Origin: Pirellulales bacterium
Lineage (GTDB): Bacteria > Planctomycetota > Planctomycetia > Pirellulales > Thermoguttaceae
DNA: 5,202 nt
Assembly (NCBI GenBank): GCA_030617125.1
Contig: JAUWWA010000173.1
Coordinates: 1-5,202, forward strand
Direction of reading: 5' to 3'
Part shown: piece by piece, positions 1 to 4,874 of the stretch
Position numbering within the stretch: the first letter of the stretch is position 1
How the letters are laid out: every line of letters starts with the position of its first letter
Notes under the pieces: model-generated
What the model was told of the DNA's origin: nothing
What the model saw: only the letters and a program-made list of their open reading frames with translations
Database searches by the model: none
Program-made: the position numbers and the translations under genes

Positions 1-1
1 C

Positions 2-187
2 GTCGACGGGGTGAGTCTGACGATCGTCGACTGCGAGCCGGACAAATTCAGCGTCGCGTTGATCCCATACACGCTGGCCGTCACTACGTTGGGCCCGTTG
101 AAGGTCGGCGGTAAGGTGAATCTCGAGACCGATCTGCTGGCCAAGTACCTACAGCGGTTAGCCGAGGCGGAGCACTGGGAGAAATGA
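2..187 (+). CDS. ribE: Riboflavin synthase alpha chain, C-terminal fragment (5' end outside window)
   Basis: Frame 2 is open from the window edge to a TGA at 185-187, giving 61 residues that start VDGVSLTIVD and end EAEHWEK. The order VDGVSLT, then FSVALIPYTLAVTTLG, then GGKVNLETDLLAKYLQRL is the characteristic end of the second lumazine-binding barrel and trimerisation helix of riboflavin synthase. The family is known to dismutate two 6,7-dimethyl-8-ribityllumazine molecules into riboflavin in the cytoplasm. Only about the last 30 percent of the usual ~200 residues is present, so the N-terminal barrel cannot be checked. The stop overlaps the next start as ATGA, so the two genes are probably co-transcribed and translationally coupled. 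The identification is strong because the motif run is nearly continuous. The ribE symbol follows Bacillus usage (ribC in E. coli). Confidence 0.93.
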   Translation, partial: VDGVSLTIVDCEPDKFSVALIPYTLAVTTLGPLKVGGKVNLETDLLAKYLQRLAEAEHWEK

Positions 188-1518
188 CCGCCTTCCACAT
201 CACCGGCGGCATCCCACTCTCCGGCACGGTTCGTGTCGCCGGGTCGAAAAACGCCGCACTGCCGATGATGGCAGCCGCGCTCCTCGCTGAAGGGCCCGTG
301 CACTTGCACCACGTACCGCGGCTGGCCGACGTCCGTACGCTCACACAGATGCTGCGAGAGTTGGGCGTGTGCGTGTGCCGATCGGCGGATGGCGCCGTGC
401 TGCTGGAGGTGGTCGATCCGATGCCAGTCCACGCCCGGTATGACCTGGTCCGCCGCATGCGAGCGAGCTTCTGCGTGCTGGGGCCCTTGCTGGCGCGGCG
501 CGGCCGAGCGGTCGTTTCGTTGCCCGGCGGATGCAATATCGGCGATCGGCCCGTCGACCTGCACTTGAAGGGGCTCGCCGCGCTGGGCGCCGAATTGCGG
601 CTGCGGCGCGGGTACGTCGTCGCCCGGGCGAAGCGGCTGCGGGGCACGACCATCGACCTGAGCGGGCCGCACGGCTCAACGGTCACCGGCACGGCCAACG
701 TGCTCAGTGCCGCCGTGCTGGCCACGGGCGAAACCACGATCACCGGCGCCGCCGTGGAGCCTGAGATCGTCGACCTGGGCAACTTCCTAATCGCCATGGG
801 GGCCCGCATCGTTGGACTGGGGACGCGGACGATCCGCATCACGGGCGTCGGCCGGCTCGAAGGCGTTGCCTATCGCGTCATTCCCGACCGCATCGAAGCG
901 GCCACCCTGCTACTGGCGACGGCCGTCACCGGCGGCTCGGCCACGGTCACCGGCGTTGTGCCCGGGCACTTGACTGCCGTGGTCGAGGTGCTTCGCACGG
1001 CCGGGTCGCGGATCGAGAGCGGCGACGATCGTATCACGATCGCGGCCAGCACCCGGCCGTATGCGATTGACGTTGCCGCGGAGCCCTATCCCGGTATTCC
1101 GACCGACGTTCAGGCCCAGTTGACCGCATTGGCCTGCCTTGCCAGGGGTCGCAGCGTGGTCCGGGATCGCGTCTTTCCCGATCGTTTCCAGCACATTGCC
1201 GAGTTGAATCGCCTGGGCGGGCGAATCGAACGCCGTGGCGCGAAGGCCGTCGTCATAGGCGTGCGGCGGTTTCGCGGTGCCGTGGTTACCGCCTCCGACT
1301 TTCGGGCCAGCGCCGCGTTGGTACTAGCGGGTCTGGCCGCCGAGGGAAGAACCACCGTCCGCCGCATCCGCCACCTCGACCGCGGCTACCAACGACTCGA
1401 CGAGAAGCTTGGCCGGCTCGGGGCCCGCATCGCCCGCACGCGAAAAGGGGTCAGGACTGTTTGTGGCAAGACAAATAACATGGTGAGTGGACCATTTTAC
1501 CCAGCCTGCCACAAATAG
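184..1518 (+). CDS. murA: UDP-N-acetylglucosamine 1-carboxyvinyltransferase (MurA) with repeat-encoded C-terminal tail
   Basis: The product is 444 residues and belongs to the EPSP synthase/MurA fold. The family transfers enolpyruvate from PEP to UDP-GlcNAc, the first committed cytoplasmic step of peptidoglycan synthesis. Visible landmarks are GSKNAALP with K22/N23, MRAS with R93, the catalytic loop PGGCNIGDRPVDLH with the fosfomycin-target cysteine C117 and R122, PYPGIPTDVQAQ with D308, ASDFRASAALVLAGLAAEG with D372, and HLDRGYQRLDEKL with R400. All known catalytic residues appear present. F373 replaces the usual Leu after the Asp, and FPDRF replaces the usual FENRF/FEDRF. Family members end near residue 420 after the motif LGARIAR. 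Here residues 421-444 are encoded by a palindromic repeat that also supplies the TAG stop. The ATG lies in an ATGA overlap with ribE, with GGAG at 169-172 and GGGAG at 177-181 upstream. A second MurA paralogue elsewhere in the genome is possible and cannot be judged here. Confidence 0.95.
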   Translation: MTAFHITGGIPLSGTVRVAGSKNAALPMMAAALLAEGPVHLHHVPRLADVRTLTQMLRELGVCVCRSADGAVLLEVVDPMPVHARYDLVRRMRASFCVLGPLLARRGRAVVSLPGGCNIGDRPVDLHLKGLAALGAELRLRRGYVVARAKRLRGTTIDLSGPHGSTVTGTANVLSAAVLATGETTITGAAVEPEIVDLGNFLIAMGARIVGLGTRTIRITGVGRLEGVAYRVIPDRIEAATLLLATAVTGGSATVTGVVPGHLTAVVEVLRTAGSRIESGDDRITIAASTRPYAIDVAAEPYPGIPTDVQAQLTALACLARGRSVVRDRVFPDRFQHIAELNRLGGRIERRGAKAVVIGVRRFRGAVVTASDFRASAALVLAGLAAEGRTTVRRIRHLDRGYQRLDEKLGRLGARIARTRKGVRTVCGKTNNMVSGPFYPACHK

Positions 1519-1532
1519 TCCTGACCCTTTTT
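1443..1532. repeat. Long imperfect palindrome (REP/MITE-like) at the murA 3' end; possible bidirectional terminator
   Basis: The left arm at 1443-1468 and right arm at 1507-1532 are 26 bases each and match as inverted repeats at 24 positions. Core strings are GGGTCAGGACT and TTTGTGGCA. Both mismatches (1447/1528 and 1459/1516) would be G-U pairs in plus-strand RNA, so that transcript could form an uninterrupted 26-bp stem. The 38-nt loop contains a smaller hairpin, ATGGT at 1480-1484 with ACCAT at 1491-1495. The element starts inside the murA frame and carries its stop at 1516-1518. It ends 8 bases before the stop of the convergent yhaM-like gene. Arms of this kind resemble mobile REP-type elements moved by Y1 (RAYT) transposases; that link is inference, since no transposase lies in the window. 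The A-run/T-run ends and the location between convergent genes also fit a bidirectional terminator. Confidence 0.85.
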
Positions 1533-1540
1533 CTTGCGGC

Positions 1541-2548
1541 TTATCCTTTTCCCAGCCCGCGGAAGACCTGCTGCATCAACACGTTTTTCTTCGAGGTGAG
1601 CGAGCCGGGGTTTTTATCGTCGCGCAATACCGCGTACATCATGTGGTACTTCGCGTCTAGGTCGTCGGCGTAGTGGACGATCAACGCCTCGGGGGTCATC
1701 GGCGGCTTCAGCGCGCCCCATTCGGGCAAGCGCTGATGGGCGATCACCACGTGTTCCAGACGCAGCAAGATGTCGGGGTCGATATCGAGCTGCGCGGCCG
1801 CCTCGCAGACCATGTCGCGGCCTTGGAGCATGTGGCCGATCAGGCTGCCCGCCGGCGTGTACGACGTGCCTTCCGGCTCGCAATCGAGTTCGCGGATCTT
1901 CCCGATGTCATGCAGGATCGCGCCGGCGATCACCAGGTTGCGGTCAAGCGGCGGCTGCATGTCGGCGTAGTAATCGGCGTACTTGTCGGCGAGATAGATG
2001 CACGATCGGGTAACGCTGAGCGTGTGCTCCAGCAGCCCGCCGACGAAGGCGTGATGGTTTTGTCGGGCCGCCGGAACATGCAAGAACGCCTCGCGATGGG
2101 ACGTGCAGATCGACTCGACGAGTTGCTTCAGCGCGGTGTCGTCGATCTCGCTGCGGATAATATCGAGCAACTCGTCGAGCATTTTCGATGGATCGAATCG
2201 CGACTGCGGGCGGCACATGGCCGGGTCGAACCCATCCTCGGCGTCGGCGTCGGCGACCTCGCGGATCTTGCGGATGTCGAGTTGCGGCCCGTAGTTGGTT
2301 TCGCGATAGACGGCTCGAAGCTTGTAGAAGACGCCAGGCGTCCATTGGTCGCGGCAGTCGGCCGCCCAAGGTGAGTTGTCCCAAATGGGGAAGCTGACCT
2401 CGCGACCGCCGTCGCGAAACGACACGCGGTAGTAGGGCTTCCCCGTCTTGGTGAGCAATTCCTCCTTGGAAGTCATCAGTACGAACAGGTCGGCCTCCTG
2501 ATTGGGGTCCATTTCGGCCAGTGCGACGGTGGGCAGGGATCGGGGCAT
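1541..2548 (-). CDS. yhaM: YhaM-family 3'-5' exoribonuclease (OB-fold plus HD domain)
   Basis: The product is 335 residues, close to the ~315 of Bacillus YhaM. Residues about 18-98 look like an OB-fold nucleic-acid-binding domain (ADLFVLMTSKEELLTKTGKPY, then VFYKLRAVYRE and LDIRKI). Residues about 160-310 form a metal-dependent HD domain: NHHAFVGGLLEHTLSV with H165/H166 and H175, AGAILHDIGKIREL with the H213-D214 pair, IGHMLQG with H239, LEHVVIAHQ with H266/H271, EWGALKPPMTPEA, and ADDLDAK with D295/D296/D298. The family is known to degrade RNA, and in some cases ssDNA, from the 3' end using divalent metals. The role here is assigned by family. The ATG at 2546-2548 has no clear Shine-Dalgarno; an internal ATG (M13, 2510-2512) is a possible alternative because the conserved domain begins after it. 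It is convergent with murA, with 22 bases between stops, and divergent from xerD, so it is probably monocistronic. Confidence 0.9.
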   Translation of the reverse strand: MPRSLPTVALAEMDPNQEADLFVLMTSKEELLTKTGKPYYRVSFRDGGREVSFPIWDNSPWAADCRDQWTPGVFYKLRAVYRETNYGPQLDIRKIREVADADAEDGFDPAMCRPQSRFDPSKMLDELLDIIRSEIDDTALKQLVESICTSHREAFLHVPAARQNHHAFVGGLLEHTLSVTRSCIYLADKYADYYADMQPPLDRNLVIAGAILHDIGKIRELDCEPEGTSYTPAGSLIGHMLQGRDMVCEAAAQLDIDPDILLRLEHVVIAHQRLPEWGALKPPMTPEALIVHYADDLDAKYHMMYAVLRDDKNPGSLTSKKNVLMQQVFRGLGKG

Positions 2549-2591
2549 GGGATTTTGAATTTCTGATCTGAGACTTGGGTCACCCGTTCAG

Positions 2592-2608
2592 GTCGGGCAA
2601 CGCCCGAC
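2592..2608. other. Perfect 7-bp hairpin upstream of yhaM
   Basis: GTCGGGC at 2592-2598, the loop AAC, and GCCCGAC at 2602-2608 form a perfect stem. It lies 44-60 bases upstream of the yhaM-like ATG on the minus strand. If the -10 candidate at 2619-2624 is used, the hairpin would be almost at the 5' end of the yhaM mRNA, where it could stabilise the transcript. It could equally be a small dispersed REP-like repeat. It has no T-run on either side, so it is a poor terminator candidate. Confidence 0.5.
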
Positions 2609-2618
2609 GTTCCTTGGC

Positions 2619-2647
2619 ATTGTAGCGAAAAGACCCAACATTGGGCA
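2619..2647 (-). promoter_or_regulatory. Weak candidate promoter for the yhaM-like gene with overlapping palindrome
   Basis: On the minus strand, TACAAT (plus-strand 2619-2624) matches the sigma-70 -10 consensus at 5 of 6 positions and lies about 70 bases upstream of the ATG. No good TTGACA-like box sits at the expected 16-18 base spacing, so the promoter is weak or would need an activator. The expected -35 position is overlapped by the short palindrome CCCAA-CA-TTGGG (2634-2645), which could be an operator. Both assignments are pattern-based only. Confidence 0.3.
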
Positions 2648-2728
2648 GTAGACGGGAGCGCGTCACGGGGGCAATGCCCTAAATCCAGTGAAGATTTCCC
2701 AATGTGACACCCGAAAGCAGATTATGGG

Positions 2729-2812
2729 GGTGGATAGTGGGTAGTGGATAGTTGGTCGCCGTGCCGGCGACCGCTAAACGCTTGATCGCAAACCCCGAAT
2801 CCCTAACCCCCA
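2729..2812 (+). repeat. Dispersed intergenic repeat, copy 1 (upstream of xerD)
   Basis: The element has three parts. A G-rich block at 2729-2756 contains TAGTGGGTAGTGGATAG. A perfect 8-bp hairpin follows, GGTCGCCG at 2754-2761, loop TGC, CGGCGACC at 2765-2772. A C-rich block at 2791-2812 contains ACCCCGAATCCCTAACCCCC. All three parts recur in the same order, inverted, at 3774-3869 on the other side of xerD (23/28, 15/19 and 19/22 identical by eye). The C-rich tract continues to about 2828 with two copies of CAGCCCC. It lies directly before the chosen xerD start and can be read as an in-frame but unconvincing N-terminal extension of that gene. Confidence 0.8.
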
Positions 2813-2832
2813 GCCCCCAGCCCCCCGTCCCT

Positions 2833-3765
2833 ATGCCCGCCACCCGACGCAAACCGAAGCCGCCCAACGCGCGGAGCCTCGCGCAGTCGTGGCTCGATGC
2901 GTTTGTCGACTACGCGGCCGGGGAGTGTCACCTGGCCGAGAACACCGTCGTCGCGTATCGGCGGGACTTGAGGCGGTTCTTCGAGTGGCTTGCCGGGCGG
3001 AGCATTGCGAAGCTCTCAATCCGCGATCTGGCCGACTACATGGGCTACCTGCATGAGCAGAAACTTGCGCCGGCCAGCGTCGCCCGGCACATCGTTTCGC
3101 TGAAGGTCTTCTTCCGATACCTCCAACTCGAAGGCGTGCTGGAAGACAACCTCGCCGAACTGCTCGGCAGCCAGAAGCTGTGGCAGCGGGTGCCCAAAGT
3201 GCTCAGCCCGCAGCAGGTTGGCCGGCTGTTTGAAGCGCCGCACAATGGCGACCCGTGCTGGCGACGCGATCGGGCCATGCTGGAGTTACTCTACGCGACC
3301 GGGTGCCGGGCCTCGGAACTCTCCAACCTGCGGCTGCAAGACGTGCACCTCGACGAGGGATTCTGCATGTGTCACGGCAAGGGCGACAAGGAGCGGCTCG
3401 TGCCGCTTGGCGCCCGGGCGGCCGACGCAGTCCGTGCGTATCTTGCACATGAACGAGGCAAACTGGCGGTGGCCAACCCGACGACGACCGACTGGGTGCT
3501 GTTGTCGTATCGCGGGCGGCGTTTGCGCCGGGAGCGAATCTGGGAACTGCTGAAGAAGTACGTCCGCCGCGTGGGTGTCCCGCCGGAAGTCAGTCCGCAT
3601 ACGCTGCGACACAGCTTCGCCACGCACATGCTCGCCGGCGGCGCGGACATGCGTCAGGTTCAGGAGATGCTTGGCCACGCGAGCATCGCCACCACGCAGA
3701 TCTATACGCACGTGGATACGTCGCGGCTAAAAGCGATCCATCGAAAGTACCATCCGCGGGCGTGA
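2833..3765 (+). CDS. xerD: Tyrosine site-specific recombinase, XerD-like
   Basis: The product is 310 residues from the ATG at 2833, the usual Xer length (~300). Residues about 15-105 form the SAM-like core-binding domain (SWLDAFVDYAAGECHLAENT, YRRDLRRFFEWL). Residues about 120-305 form the catalytic domain with the full set: R159 in ATGCRASEL, K183 in HGKGDKERLVPLG, H256 and R259 in SPHTLRHSFATHML, H282 in EMLGHASI, and the nucleophile Y291 in TTQIYTHVD. The family resolves chromosome dimers at dif with a partner recombinase and FtsK. The GKGDKERLVPLG stretch resembles XerD more than XerC, but the distinction is inferred. The frame stays open upstream to a TTG at 2752, but that stretch is repeat DNA giving a proline-rich peptide unlike Xer proteins, so the ATG is preferred. 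No Shine-Dalgarno is visible, and no dif-like site was found nearby. Confidence 0.93.
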   Translation: MPATRRKPKPPNARSLAQSWLDAFVDYAAGECHLAENTVVAYRRDLRRFFEWLAGRSIAKLSIRDLADYMGYLHEQKLAPASVARHIVSLKVFFRYLQLEGVLEDNLAELLGSQKLWQRVPKVLSPQQVGRLFEAPHNGDPCWRRDRAMLELLYATGCRASELSNLRLQDVHLDEGFCMCHGKGDKERLVPLGARAADAVRAYLAHERGKLAVANPTTTDWVLLSYRGRRLRRERIWELLKKYVRRVGVPPEVSPHTLRHSFATHMLAGGADMRQVQEMLGHASIATTQIYTHVDTSRLKAIHRKYHPRA

Positions 3766-3773
3766 AGAGGAGA

Positions 3774-3869
3774 TGGGGGATCGGGAATCGGGGTTCGGGA
3801 TGGTGCTGCCCGTTTCGTGGCCGCCGGTACGACGGCCCGCTACCGACCATCCACTCCCCACTACTCACC
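3774..3869 (-). repeat. Dispersed intergenic repeat, copy 2 (inverted, between xerD and exbD2)
   Basis: Read on the minus strand this repeats copy 1 in the same order. The GGTGAGTAGTGGGGAGTGGA block lies at 3842-3869 (23/28 identical). A hairpin lies at 3819-3837, GGCCGCCG, loop GTA, CGACGGCC, with one G-T wobble. A block at 3774-3795 is 19/22 identical to the C-rich tail. One hairpin base pair differs from copy 1 by a paired T-A to C-G change, which suggests the stem is kept. The element fills the gap between the convergent xerD and exbD2 stops. Its outermost nine bases are the last two codons and stop of exbD2. The hairpin may act as a terminator, although there is no T-run. Confidence 0.8.
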
Positions 3870-4358
3870 GCGCGGCGGGGCGAACTTGATCTTCTCGATC
3901 ACCGTGATTACGCGACCAGTATCGGGATCGATGTAGCCGGAAATGGCGGTGATGGCCCGCATCACGTACTCATACTTCAGTTGATAGTCGCAGTCGAGTT
4001 CGACTTCGGCGGTATCGGCGAAGGAGCCTGGCCCGCGGTCGTCACCGATGAGAGCCCGGACTTCACTGCGCAGGGCGTCGAAGCTGTTCCCCAGCCCCCT
4101 CTGGCCCATCCAGATGCTTTTCAGCCGGCCTTCGGAATCGGCCCTCATCCGGACCGTAATGGGCGGGAGCTGGCTATCATCGGGCAGGCCTTCACTGGGC
4201 GCGTGCCGGGGCATCTTGATGCTGAAGTCGCCTTCGGGGCTGGCGATCTTGAACGTCATAATGAAGAAGATGAGCATCAGGAAGACGATGTCGATCATCG
4301 GCGTCATTTGCAGCTCGATCTTCTCCTCGCCGTGACGTTGGACATGGCGGACTTTCAT
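3861..4358 (-). CDS. exbD: Biopolymer transport protein ExbD/TolR family, second copy
   Basis: The product is 165 residues. A short cytoplasmic N-terminus (MKVRHVQRHGEEKIELQ) leads into one transmembrane helix at about residues 19-39, MTPMIDIVFLMLIFFIMTF. D23 sits at the position of the essential proton-carrying Asp of ExbD/TolR. The rest is predicted periplasmic, with DCDYQLKYEYVMRAITAI as the usual final helix. With an ExbB/TolQ pentamer this family couples proton motive force to TonB- or Tol-type work across the envelope. The start has AAGGGG about 7 bases upstream and lies 3 bases after the stop of the preceding exbD. The protein is somewhat longer than typical ExbD (~140), with extra polar residues at about 75-115. 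Its stop codon lies in an intergenic repeat. The substrate system (TonB, Tol or another) is unknown. Confidence 0.9.
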   Translation of the reverse strand: MKVRHVQRHGEEKIELQMTPMIDIVFLMLIFFIMTFKIASPEGDFSIKMPRHAPSEGLPDDSQLPPITVRMRADSEGRLKSIWMGQRGLGNSFDALRSEVRALIGDDRGPGSFADTAEVELDCDYQLKYEYVMRAITAISGYIDPDTGRVITVIEKIKFAPPRGE

Positions 4359-4361
4359 CGG

Positions 4362-4859
4362 TCACCCCTTCTGTTTTTCCGCAGCCTTTTGCTTCGCTCG
4401 CAAGTGGAACTTCTCAAAACCCGTATCTTGGCATATCTTGATCACCTCTTGGACCTTTCCGGCCTGGGCGTCCGCATCGGCCCGGATGATGATGGTGGCG
4501 TCGCTGACGGTGCGCTCCTTGCTGGTTTCGATCATCACCTGCTTTTCGACCAGGAGTTTCCGCGGCAACCCGCGAATGGGGAACTCCTCGCCGCCGAAGA
4601 TGACCATGTTGTCACGGGTCAATTGCAGCGTGATGGCGAAATCGGGCGGCGAGTCGGGCGGCTTGGCCAATTCGCTGTCGGGCAGACGAATTCGCTCGCT
4701 CTGGTCGGCCTCGGCAAAGTTAATCACCACCATAAAAAAGGCGATCAACTGAAAGGTCATGTCGATCATGGGAGTCATGTCGCCTCCGGCGAACGAGGCG
4801 CCCTTGCCAAACCTTTTCCTCATCAGTCGGCCCCCGCGTTCGGTGGTGATTGCTGCCAT
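4362..4859 (-). CDS. exbD: Biopolymer transport protein ExbD/TolR family, first copy
   Basis: The product is 165 residues. The N-terminus is basic (MRKRFGKG at 13-20) and precedes a single membrane helix at about 28-49, MTPMIDMTFQLIAFFMVVIN, with the conserved Asp at D33. A periplasmic domain follows, with SDATIIIRADADAQAGKVQEV and a final helix ending in a lysine-rich tail. The RADADA...KVQEVIK pattern is the typical ExbD/TolR C-terminal domain. The ATG at 4857-4859 is supported by GAGG 7 bases upstream; the internal ATG at 4821-4823 (M13) remains possible because the first 12 residues are not conserved in the family. It begins 15 bases after the exbB stop and ends 3 bases before the second exbD. 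The two ExbD proteins differ clearly in sequence, so they may form a mixed dimer in one motor; this is inference. Confidence 0.9.
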   Translation of the reverse strand: MAAITTERGGRLMRKRFGKGASFAGGDMTPMIDMTFQLIAFFMVVINFAEADQSERIRLPDSELAKPPDSPPDFAITLQLTRDNMVIFGGEEFPIRGLPRKLLVEKQVMIETSKERTVSDATIIIRADADAQAGKVQEVIKICQDTGFEKFHLRAKQKAAEKQKG

Positions 4860-4874
4860 GGGCTCGCCTCGGAG

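Noticed and set aside
84..842. 252-residue open frame on the minus strand under murA
   Set aside because: It is antisense to a clearly conserved MurA frame. The product is Arg/Ser/Pro/Thr-rich with no recognisable domain, typical of a GC-rich shadow frame.
1673..2374. 233-residue plus-strand open frame opposite the yhaM-like gene
   Set aside because: It is fully antisense to an OB-fold/HD protein with intact motifs. It shows no domain and no ribosome binding site, and its length is explained by GC-biased codon use.
2681..2697. AAATC ... GATTT inverted repeat as a terminator or operator
   Set aside because: The stem is only 5 bp and AT-rich, with no T-run and no clear gene relation; it is expected by chance at this length.
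2729..2812. Possible CRISPR or tandem-repeat array suggested by TAGTGGGTAGTGG and CAGCCCC repeats
   Set aside because: Units are too short and irregular, there are no spacers, no cas genes lie nearby, and the layout matches a single composite repeat.
2549..2832. dif site or integrase attachment site next to xerD
   Set aside because: No 11-bp half-sites separated by a 6-8 bp centre with the usual dif pattern were seen, and no tRNA or target duplication was found. The recombinase looks like a housekeeping Xer protein rather than a phage integrase.
2679..2867. 62-residue minus-strand frame with a Gly-rich start
   Set aside because: It is translated from the intergenic repeat (for example GIGTGGWGLGVRDSGF). 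The C-rich/G-rich tract gives repetitive peptides in any frame.
3286..3711. 141-residue minus-strand open frame under xerD
   Set aside because: It is antisense to the catalytic domain of the recombinase, shows no recognisable motif, and is a codon-bias shadow.
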